Shown: positions 7,453 through 13,474 of the stretch, piece by piece
Layout: every line of letters begins with the position of its first letter
Position numbering within the stretch: position 1 is the stretch's first letter
DNA from: CAVVIO01 sp963748095
GTDB lineage: Bacteria > Bacteroidota > Bacteroidia > Bacteroidales > UBA10428
Direction of reading: 5' to 3'
Length of the DNA: 16,901 nt
Assembly: GCA_963748095.1 (NCBI GenBank)
Contig: CAVVIO010000080.1
Location: 1-16,901, forward strand
Made by a program: the position numbers and the translations under genes
Notes under the pieces: generated by a model
What the model was told of the DNA's origin: nothing
The model's database searches: none
What the model saw: the letters and a program-made list of their open reading frames with translations, nothing else

Positions 7453-7516
7453 AAGCCGGTAAAGACATTAAATGAAAATGAATTAGAAAAATTAGTACTT
7501 TTACAAAAAGGAAATT

Positions 7517-7743
7517 ATGACGTTTGAAAAGACATATAAGATTCATAAGGATAATAAGATAATAATTCAATTGCCTGATCAGTTCAAATCAAAAAAAAAG
7601 GTACGGGTTTTTGTTGAAGATGTTAATGAGGACCGAAATGAAAAAATAAAATTACTGCAAAACGCATCCAACGACCCATTATTTCTTCTGATATCGATGA
7701 AATCTCCGGAGACTTTGAAAATTCCGATAAAGAATTATCATGA
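7517..7743 (+). pseudogene. MazE-like antitoxin of a decayed MazEF/PemK-type module
   Basis: The reading frame from 7517 gives MTFEKTYKIHKDNKIIIQLP...KKVRVFVEDV...NDPLF, the layout of small Bacteroidota antitoxins with an AbrB/MazE-like beta-strand N-terminus and a toxin-neutralising C-terminus. Near 7688 one base appears to be missing. The current frame runs on to a stop at 7748-7750 with an unlikely tail. Shifting by one from 7690 gives DIDEISGDFENSDKELS, the acidic tail expected after NDPLF, ending in TGA at 7741-7743. That stop would overlap the ATG of the toxin remnant (7740-7742) as ATGA, typical of coupled toxin-antitoxin genes. The tail is lost in the present frame, so neutralising activity is doubtful. 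This gene is preceded by promoter repeat copy 4. The exact antitoxin family name is uncertain. Confidence 0.72.
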
Positions 7744-8098
7744 AGTTTAAGAAATGGAGTATCTGGAGAGCCAAGCCTTGATCCGGTAGTCGGATCTGAA
7801 CAGAGAAAATCCAGGCCAGTACTTATAATTAGCGAGGATGATATTAATGCTGTTGTTAAATATTGTCAATATATTTCCTTTAACTTCCAGAAAGACTGGT
7901 AGAATAATTTATCCCAATGAAGTATTATTATCTGCCGAGGAAATTCGGACTGGAAAAAGAATCAATTGTTCTGTGCCACCAAATCAGGACAATTGATAAA
8001 AAAGATAATCGCAAGAATATGGACAAATTACATCCAAAGCATTACAAAAAGACATTATCAAGGCCCTATGTTTCCAATTGGGCATAAATAAAGAATAA
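7740..8098 (+). pseudogene. MazF/PemK-type mRNA interferase toxin, multiply frameshifted remnant
   Basis: No frame is open across this stretch, but pieces in successive frames assemble into a MazF/PemK toxin: MKFKKWSIWRAK (7740-7775), LDPVVGSEQRKSRPVLIISE (from 7777), IVNIFPLTSRKTGRIIYPNE (from 7862), KFGLEKESIVLCHQIRTIDK (from 7941) and ALQKDIIKALCFQLGINKE ending in TAA 8096-8098. The characteristic features are the N-terminal PVVGSEQ...SRPVLIIS loop region, the LTS strand, and the IRTIDK segment near the catalytic site. Each of the four junctions is explained by one extra base. The toxin cannot be made as it stands. The start overlaps the antitoxin stop. Recognition of the family is confident; the number of mutations is approximate. 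Confidence 0.85.
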
Positions 8099-8153
8099 AC
8101 TCCTACCCATAATCGATTCATATGGAGTGCTTCTTCAAAACACGGGATTCAAC

Positions 8154-8182
8154 ACCTTCAAGGTTTCAGAAACCTTGAAGGT
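8154..8182. repeat. Perfect 13-bp palindrome upstream of promoter repeat copy 5
   Basis: accttcaaggttt (8154-8166), loop cag, aaaccttgaaggt (8170-8182). This is the intact version of the hairpin at 7332-7360. It sits between the dead toxin and the promoter repeat. Its style (self-complementary halves flanking a 3-nt loop) resembles the glpK-glpD hairpin at 13442-13474. Confidence 0.7.
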
Positions 8183-8199
8183 TTGGCAAATAACAATGA

Positions 8200-8275
8200 C
8201 AGGTTCCCTGAAATTTGCTTTTTGAAAAAATATCTTTTACATTTAGGTCGTAAACGGTAATGGGATGTTGGGGAA
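8200..8275 (+). promoter_or_regulatory. Promoter repeat, copy 5
   Basis: TTTG at 8214-8217, a 20-nt spacer and TACATTTA at 8238-8245, followed by the conserved ggtcgtaaacggtaa. The coding sequence begins about 133 nt downstream of the -7 block. Confidence 0.65.
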
Positions 8276-8378
8276 AACAGAAAAGGTATATGAGAAATAT
8301 AATTCAAATAATAAACTTGCACGTACGTTTAGCGGAAATTGTGAGCTATAGGCAAAAGCAGATGCGCATAATTTTAAA

Positions 8379-9032
8379 ATGAAAAAGGATATGAAAAAAA
8401 AGATTATTTTAACTCTATTTCTCATATTTAGTTTGAGTGTTGGATATTCTCAGGTTATAATACTTATGTTATTTGGAGATGAAATAATTCCTGAACATGG
8501 TTTCCTTCCCGGACGAAAGTTTCCGGTTTATCAAACAATTAACACTTTTGATTTTAAAGGAATGCCATTTCGAGTTGAGCTCATTGATGATAGAATTAAT
8601 TCACAATTGAATAAAATAGAGTGTTCAAATCTTGAAATTGAGAATTCTTCCGAATTGGCATCTCCACAGACAATCTATAAAATTAAAGTATATATTGATT
8701 CATTATTTTCACAAGCAAATTTAAGTATCGATAGTAGTGCTACTCAAATAATTAAGGTGAAACTTCAAGCAATTGATTCAAGACTTATTGGATTTCGGAA
8801 GATTAAAGTCCATGGATTGTGTCAGCTAAAAATCAGATTAGGTTCATTTGAGAAAGTATATTGCTGTGATATTGTAGATGGCGATAAAAATGCGCCTTTA
8901 GGTTCCAATGCTGTTGTGACAAGGAAAACAGCATCTCGATTAATGGCATCAGCCTCAATTAGAGAGTGTTTGGAACAATTTTTAATGGATTTAAAAGAAA
9001 ATGAAATTTTAACAACTGCCCTTATGAGGTAA
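8379..9032 (+). CDS. Exported protein of unknown function (217 aa)
   Basis: The N-terminus is a Sec signal peptide. MKKDMKKKIILTLFLIFSLSVGYSQ has a basic start, a hydrophobic core and a likely cleavage at YSQ. An internal ATG at 8391 (MKKKIILTL) is an equally good start. The mature part (about 190 residues) opens with a short hydrophobic stretch (VIILMLFG) and PEHGFLPGRKFPVYQTI, then alternates strands and helices: ELIDDRINSQLNKIECSNLE, IYKIKVYIDSLFSQANLSID, IIKVKLQAIDSRLIG, FEKVYCCDIVDGDKNAPLG and a C-terminal helix (ECLEQFLMDLKENEIL). Three further Cys residues sit in the second half. The strand order loosely recalls YajG-type periplasmic proteins, but I cannot assign a family. It follows promoter repeat copy 5. 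Confidence 0.78.
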   Translation: MKKDMKKKIILTLFLIFSLSVGYSQVIILMLFGDEIIPEHGFLPGRKFPVYQTINTFDFKGMPFRVELIDDRINSQLNKIECSNLEIENSSELASPQTIYKIKVYIDSLFSQANLSIDSSATQIIKVKLQAIDSRLIGFRKIKVHGLCQLKIRLGSFEKVYCCDIVDGDKNAPLGSNAVVTRKTASRLMASASIRECLEQFLMDLKENEILTTALMR

Positions 9033-9057
9033 AATTCATTGTACGGGTATTGCTATA

Positions 9058-9680
9058 TTTAAGCAACATAACATTTAATCAAAGTCTTAGCAGACTGATA
9101 GAGAAGTGCCTTGAAGTGCGCAACAATTTCTTACCACCTGAATGTTTTACATAACGCAAAAAAACAAACAATGAAAGCGTATTTAGCTAATGGGACAAAG
9201 GATATTTTAAAAATTTTAGGATTCTATCAATTGATTGGTGGAATAATTGGTCTCGTTCTTGGGATTAAAATGCTAATGCATACAGGAGAATTTACAGGAC
9301 CGGTATTTTTATTCGTATTATTAATTTTTGGATTGTACTCATTTTCAGTTTATGCAGGACTTATAACAATAAAATTAACGGAAAAATGGCTTTTACACTC
9401 CCAAATTAATCAGATAATTCAATTTTTATATATTTCATTATCAGGTTACACATACTTTTATGTTTCCGGAATCGGATTGTTTTTAGGATTTGATATGACT
9501 CATTCTTTTATATTTAAAATTCATTTTTTTATAATATCTGAATGTAACCTGGCCTATAATCTTAATCCAGAGAAAATAGTTATTGAACTAAATATAATCT
9601 CTTTTTTGGTTTTATATTTTATTAACAGACTTGAAAACAGGATAAGAACAGATAAAGAGATTCATCAAAGGCTTAATGAC
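9058..9680 (+). repeat. 623-bp direct duplication, copy B
   Basis: Partner of 2353-2975 (same length, same gene offset). The leader part is highly similar up to ttgaag and then more diverged around 9116-9165. The unit sits directly after a different gene from copy A, so it moved as a self-contained segment of leader plus gene. Confidence 0.9.
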
Positions 9681-9689
9681 GATGTTTAG
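9171..9689 (+). CDS. Four-helix membrane protein of unknown function, paralogue B (172 aa)
   Basis: The start at 9171 (MKAYLANGTKD) is chosen over the longer frame from 9111. It aligns exactly with paralogue A at 2466, and the extra 20 residues fall in the shared leader and have no counterpart there. Four predicted membrane helices lie at the same places as in paralogue A. Differences are mostly conservative (I/M, F/L, V/A, I/V), so both copies appear to be under selection or recently duplicated. It ends HQRLNDDV, 25 nt before the next lipoprotein start at 9715, so the two genes are probably co-transcribed. No function can be assigned. Confidence 0.82.
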   Translation: MKAYLANGTKDILKILGFYQLIGGIIGLVLGIKMLMHTGEFTGPVFLFVLLIFGLYSFSVYAGLITIKLTEKWLLHSQINQIIQFLYISLSGYTYFYVSGIGLFLGFDMTHSFIFKIHFFIISECNLAYNLNPEKIVIELNIISFLVLYFINRLENRIRTDKEIHQRLNDDV

Positions 9690-9714
9690 CTGTAATGGAT
9701 TAAATCACAATAAT

Positions 9715-10908
9715 ATGAAAAGATTCATTGTAATAATTTGTATCTGTTCTTCCATATTTTCCTGCAAAAAAACAAGACTAGAATCAGAACTGTCAGGTAT
9801 CTGGATTGGAGCCAGACAAAATTATTTATTTGACACAACCAAGTCTGTAAATAATTCACTTCAACAAGGCTATCCTATATTGGTAGATATTCAAAAAAAT
9901 AATTCACTGATTTTAAAGATTTTTAACCACAATGAAAAAAAACTTTACTGGTCCGTCAGTAGAGACTCAATTTTCCAAATGGATCAATATAAATATAAAT
10001 TAAAGTATATCTCACCTGATTCACTTGTCTTTCTTCCAAATCAGGATAACGTACATTCTGCTTTTACATTATTCCGTATATATAATAATCCTATAAAACT
10101 TGACAGTAGTAAAATAGTTAATATCTTAACTCATAAAATATGGAGTATATCGAAGATAAATCCTCAATTTAATAATAATCCTAAAATTTTTGAAAATATT
10201 GAATATTTGCCAGATAATGTCAGATTATTGAAATACAAATCGCCAAATAGTAGATATGACTCAGCCGGTAATACAGATTCCATCATATGGGTTCAACTGG
10301 ATATGTGGTCATTAGGCTGCTATAAAAACAATTATTTTATCTCTGAAAATAGAGATGGAGAGAATGAAATAATTAACAATACAATTCCAGCAACTTATTT
10401 TAGTCAAATTGCAGATATCTCAGATTCATATTTTAGTTTATACTCTATGAATTTAAAAAATGATAAAATTTCATATTATGGCTATGATCCAATAAAGAAT
10501 AACAAAATGATTCAAAATGATCTTATTGGGAAATGGACTAGTATGAATTTAAAGAATAATTCATACGGATATTATTCAAAAAGAAAACCAAATACAAAAT
10601 TCTTAGATTATTATGAAGGAAACATAACATTTGATTTTAAACAAAATAAGTTATTAATATATGGTGAGAAAACAGATACTATGGAATATAAGTGGTTCGT
10701 CAGCAAAGGTTGTAATACAGTTATATATGAATATTTACAAAATGATCCGGATTATAATTCAGAAACGGTATTTTTTACAGAAATCCTTGATGTATCTAGT
10801 GACAATTTAACTCTTGATTTGAATTTTAATAACTATGTTCCATCGGGCTTAATAGAACCACGAAAATATATTCTTCATAGAATACAACATTTTAAACGTT
10901 TGAAATAG
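9715..10908 (+). CDS. Lipoprotein with two lipocalin-like segments (397 aa)
   Basis: The start at 9715 is preferred to 9676 because MKRFIVIICICSSIFSC is a compact signal peptide with a Cys at residue 17, followed by the basic KKTR. The 13 extra upstream residues would overlap the preceding gene and precede the signal peptide. The lipobox is slightly unusual (IFSC, Phe at -2). Two similar openings occur, ELSGIWIGARQ at about residue 22 and DLIGKWTSMN at about residue 269. Each resembles the G-x-W strand that starts lipocalin-like domains in Bacteroidota lipoproteins, so the protein may be a tandem arrangement. The rest is rich in Asn, Tyr and Lys with beta-type sequence. It is probably a surface or periplasmic lipoprotein of unknown role, co-transcribed with the membrane protein before it. 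Confidence 0.8.
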   Translation: MKRFIVIICICSSIFSCKKTRLESELSGIWIGARQNYLFDTTKSVNNSLQQGYPILVDIQKNNSLILKIFNHNEKKLYWSVSRDSIFQMDQYKYKLKYISPDSLVFLPNQDNVHSAFTLFRIYNNPIKLDSSKIVNILTHKIWSISKINPQFNNNPKIFENIEYLPDNVRLLKYKSPNSRYDSAGNTDSIIWVQLDMWSLGCYKNNYFISENRDGENEIINNTIPATYFSQIADISDSYFSLYSMNLKNDKISYYGYDPIKNNKMIQNDLIGKWTSMNLKNNSYGYYSKRKPNTKFLDYYEGNITFDFKQNKLLIYGEKTDTMEYKWFVSKGCNTVIYEYLQNDPDYNSETVFFTEILDVSSDNLTLDLNFNNYVPSGLIEPRKYILHRIQHFKRLK

Positions 10909-10948
10909 CCACTACAACCCAACATGGCTGCAGATTGCATCTACATCC

Positions 10949-11062
10949 TTCTATCAGATTATATCAAATCTCACTTTGCCAAATCTGTTAATACTTATCA
11001 CATGTGATTTTCTGATCTGCAGCGATTCACTGAGAAAACCTTTTAAGGATGCCGATTCGATT
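10949..11062 (-). pseudogene. Decayed, internally deleted fragment of a glpD 3' end
   Basis: Two adjoining stretches match the far end of the intact glpD gene. The part at 10949-10996 (tatcagattat..., tttgcca.., taatactt) corresponds to 11863-11909, and 10997-11062, which contains gattttctgatctgcagcga, corresponds to about 12075-12141. The ~165 bp between them in glpD are missing. The orientation is the same (- strand). The fragment cannot encode anything useful. It lies upstream of the toxin-antitoxin pair, so that pair is bracketed by directly repeated glpD sequence. Confidence 0.75.
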
Positions 11063-11115
11063 AGCAGCAAGCAAAAAAACACCTTGCCAAATTACAGATT
11101 GATTCAATGATTTCG

Positions 11116-11123
11116 TATTTTTG
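11116..11123 (+). promoter_or_regulatory. Possible -7 promoter element of the UPF0175/DUF3368 pair
   Basis: TATTTTTG matches the Bacteroidota -7 consensus TAnnTTTG exactly and lies 15 nt before the antitoxin start. No well-spaced TTTG box is visible upstream, so this is weak. If it is used, the leader would be very short, and the antitoxin's own control could act here. Confidence 0.35.
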
Positions 11124-11138
11124 AGAAAATAAATGATT

Positions 11139-11366
11139 ATGAGAACAATTCAACTAAATATACCGGATAATGTAGATTTGAAAGACTATGATTTTTCTAT
11201 GATAGTAGCTGCGAAATTGTATGAGGATGCCAAACTCTCGGCAGGACAAGCAGCGGAGATTGCCGGACTTTCGAAAAGAGCATTCATTGAAATGTTGGGA
11301 AAATATGGGGTATCCGTTTTTAGCACATCTGTTTCTGATTTACATTCCGATATAGAAAATGCCTGA
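11139..11366 (+). CDS. UPF0175 family protein, antitoxin of a toxin-antitoxin pair (75 aa)
   Basis: The sequence MRTIQLNIPDNVDLKDYDFSMIVAAKLYEDAKLSAGQAAEIAGLSKRAFIEMLGKYGV is the compact UPF0175 pattern: an N-terminal beta strand, then a helix with AAKLYE, then the L(S)xGQAAEIAGLS-R-FIE-LG-YGV helix-turn-helix. An in-frame ATG two codons upstream (11133) is also possible; 11139 fits the family's usual start better. The gene overlaps the downstream PIN-like gene by 8 bp, so the two are translationally coupled. The expected role is to bind and silence the PIN-domain partner and repress the operon through the helix-turn-helix. The frame is intact, in contrast to the broken MazEF remnant 3 kb upstream. 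Confidence 0.88.
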   Translation: MRTIQLNIPDNVDLKDYDFSMIVAAKLYEDAKLSAGQAAEIAGLSKRAFIEMLGKYGVSVFSTSVSDLHSDIENA

Positions 11367-11814
11367 GGTTGTAATTTCAGATACAAGCACTTTGATTCTT
11401 TTTCATAAGATTGATGAGTTTAATCTTTTGGGAAAAGTATATGGCGAATTGATTACAACACCCGAGATTGCAGAAGAATTCGGAGAAAATTTACCGGATT
11501 GGATTAAAATTCAAGCAGTTTCCGATAAAAAATATCAAAATTTTTTAGAGACTCAGGTTGATTGTGGCGAAGCAAGTGCAATTGCGTTAGCCACTGAGTA
11601 TGATGATGTATTGCTGTTACTTGATGATTTGAAAGCCCGAAAATTAGCCACTCAATTAAAATTTAAGGTTACAGGTACACTTGGAGTTATTTATAAAGCA
11701 AAACAACTCTCGATTATTGATAAAGTAAAACCTTTGATTGATAAATTATTACTGACTGATTTTCGTGTAGCTGATAATATTATTGAAGAAATATTGAAAT
11801 TGAGCAATGAATAA
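11359..11814 (+). CDS. DUF3368 PIN-like domain protein, probable toxin ribonuclease (151 aa)
   Basis: The protein begins VVISDTSTLILFHKI, with the first conserved PIN-domain acidic residue at Asp8. It continues with TPEIAEEF (Glu36/39/40), CGEASAIALA (Glu71) and LLLDDLKARKLA (Asp89/Asp90), then the DUF3368-type GTLGVIYKAK segment and a C-terminal helical region. The acidic residues would form the metal-binding nuclease site. Genes of this type are usually paired with UPF0175 antitoxins, as here (8-bp overlap). The substrate RNA cannot be predicted. The two genes appear complete and functional. The stop codon is 52 bp from the end of glpD, which runs in the opposite direction, so the two operons converge. 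Confidence 0.9.
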   Translation: MPEVVISDTSTLILFHKIDEFNLLGKVYGELITTPEIAEEFGENLPDWIKIQAVSDKKYQNFLETQVDCGEASAIALATEYDDVLLLLDDLKARKLATQLKFKVTGTLGVIYKAKQLSIIDKVKPLIDKLLLTDFRVADNIIEEILKLSNE

Positions 11815-11866
11815 ATTGCCGACCACCATAACATGAGTGTAAATTCTTCTACTTCCTTTCCTTTTA

Positions 11867-13429
11867 TCAGATTATCAAATACCCCTTTGCCAGCTCTGTA
11901 AATACTTCCACCTGTTTATCCACCCAGTCTTTTCCGTAACCCAGCTCAGCCGCCATCAGTTCAGCAGTTTGGGGTGCTATGCGGATGCTTTCGCGGGCAT
12001 CGAGGAACAGGGCCCTTGTGCGTCGTGCCAGTACATCTTCCACTGTTCGGGCCATTTCTTCCCGTACGGCCCAGATCACCTGCGATTTTCTGATCTGCAG
12101 CGATTCGCTGAGATATCCTTTAAAAGATTCCGATTCTTCTTCAATGCTCCGGATCTTCGGTTCATCGACGCCGTATTCTTCCAGTTCGTTATCAGCGTTG
12201 CTGTTTTTTGTATACCCGTGTATAGGCAGGTTACCGGTAATACATTCCTTTTGTGAAAGTTTACCGATCATCACGGCATAATTAACAGCGTCCTCAGCCA
12301 TCTTACGGTAAGTGGTCCATTTACCTCCGATAACAGATATTAAACCGGAAACAGAAACCATGGTTTTATGATGCCTTGAAATTTCCTTGGTGGCTTTTCC
12401 TTCTTCGTTGCTTGCTGCCAGGGGGCGTAATCCGGCAAATACACTTAAAACATCTTTTCTCCCGGGTTGCTTTACAAGATATTGTCCTGCCGTTTTCAGC
12501 ACAAAATCTATTTCTTCTTCCGTTGCCCGCGGTTCGAGGGTGATGTGCTCTACCAACGTATCGGTTGTTCCCACAATTACCTTGTTGTGCCAGGGCACGG
12601 CAAAAAGTACTCTTCCATCGCTTGTCTGGGGTACCATCACCGCATGACTGCTTTTAAGAAATTCCCTGCCCAGCACCAGGTGAATACCCTGACTGGGCCG
12701 TATCATGTCTTCGTTCTCCGGGTTATCCATTTTCATAATCCCGTCGGCAAATACACCGGTGGCATTTATTACTACCCTGGCTTTTATCCGGTAATTTTCC
12801 CCGGTTTCCTGATCAACGGCTTCCACACCGGAAATAAGCCCTTTTTCTTTCACCAGTTTTTCAACCCGCATGTAATTAATGACGGTTCCTCCGTAATCGT
12901 TGCATGTTTGTGCCAGACTGACGACCATCCGGGTATCGTCGAACTGGCCGTCGTAATACTCAATTCCTCCCCGTAATCCGTTCCGGTCAACGGTAGGCAG
13001 GGCTTTTATTGTCTCTTCCCTCGAAATATGCCGGGACGGGCCCAGTCCAAACTTCCCTGCCATTAAATCGTACATTTTTAATCCAACCGTATAAAAGGGA
13101 CTTTCCCACCAGTCGTAGGCGGGGATAATGAACGACTGGTTTTTAACGAGGTGCGGGGCATTCTGAAACAGCAGGCCCCTTTCTTTCAGGGCTTCCAATA
13201 CCAGGGAGACATCGCCCTGTTTCAGGTACCTTACGCCTCCGTGAACAAGCTTTGTACTCCGACTGGAGGTGCCCTTGGCAAAATCGTGTTGTTCGAGTAA
13301 AAGGGTTTTATATCCCCGTGAAGCGGCATCCAGGGCTGTGCCCATGCCGGTCGCCCCGCCGCCGATTACAACAATGTCCCATGTATCATTGAATTGTTGC
13401 AATTCATAAAGCATTTTTTCTCTTTTCAT
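11867..13429 (-). CDS. glpD: Glycerol-3-phosphate dehydrogenase/oxidase, FAD-dependent
   Basis: This 520-residue protein has the GlpD layout. An FAD-binding Rossmann motif, VVIGGGATGMGTALDAASRG, sits at about residues 20-39. It is followed by SSRSTKLVHGGVRYL, the flavin-contacting GGK and VFAGLRPLA blocks in the second half, and the C-terminal DAO_C domain with ARRTRALF at about residues 468-475. The length is close to the usual 500-550 residues. It oxidises glycerol-3-phosphate to dihydroxyacetone phosphate at the cytoplasmic membrane and passes electrons to quinone. It lies 45 bp downstream of glpK on the same strand, so the pair forms the glycerol catabolic operon. No glpF follows it; the 3' flank is the convergent toxin-antitoxin pair, and a partial copy of this gene's end lies beyond that. 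The start at 13429 gives a short lead before the FAD motif. Confidence 0.96.
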   Translation of the reverse strand: MKREKMLYELQQFNDTWDIVVIGGGATGMGTALDAASRGYKTLLLEQHDFAKGTSSRSTKLVHGGVRYLKQGDVSLVLEALKERGLLFQNAPHLVKNQSFIIPAYDWWESPFYTVGLKMYDLMAGKFGLGPSRHISREETIKALPTVDRNGLRGGIEYYDGQFDDTRMVVSLAQTCNDYGGTVINYMRVEKLVKEKGLISGVEAVDQETGENYRIKARVVINATGVFADGIMKMDNPENEDMIRPSQGIHLVLGREFLKSSHAVMVPQTSDGRVLFAVPWHNKVIVGTTDTLVEHITLEPRATEEEIDFVLKTAGQYLVKQPGRKDVLSVFAGLRPLAASNEEGKATKEISRHHKTMVSVSGLISVIGGKWTTYRKMAEDAVNYAVMIGKLSQKECITGNLPIHGYTKNSNADNELEEYGVDEPKIRSIEEESESFKGYLSESLQIRKSQVIWAVREEMARTVEDVLARRTRALFLDARESIRIAPQTAELMAAELGYGKDWVDKQVEVFTELAKGYLII

Positions 13430-13441
13430 GAGTGAGTTTTT

Positions 13442-13474
13442 AAACTTCCGAAGTTTTAAAAACTTCGGAAGTTT
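13442..13474 (-). repeat. Perfect 15-bp hairpin between glpK and glpD
   Basis: aaacttccgaagttt and aaacttcggaagttt are complementary, with a 3-nt loop. The hairpin abuts the glpK stop codon (13475-13477) and fills most of the 45-bp gap to glpD. The arms end in T/A runs, so it could act as a leaky terminator, a processing or stability element between the two messages, or a dispersed palindrome. Confidence 0.75.

Larger units (their letters stand above)
7048..7516 (+). other. Intergenic region: hairpin, degenerate repeats, promoter repeat copy 4
   Basis: No gene is visible. After the propeller gene there is a 9-bp hairpin (7101-7123), then a run of degenerate ~22-nt units (7179-7327), a second hairpin (7332-7360) and promoter repeat copy 4. 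The part from 7321 to about 7450 is a close copy of 8143 to about 8275. Confidence 0.6.

Noticed and set aside
1681..8275. An integron cassette array with attC sites
   Set aside because: The one-gene units and repeats suggest it, but no integrase is present and the repeats lack a clear RYYYAAC...GTRRRRY pair. The constant part looks like a promoter instead.
9111..9170. An N-terminal extension of membrane protein paralogue B
   Set aside because: It lies in the duplicated leader, where copy A has no matching in-frame methionine, and both paralogues align from the later ATG.
11969..12976. Several + strand reading frames opposite glpD
   Set aside because: They are frames antisense to a confidently identified gene, with no recognisable domains.
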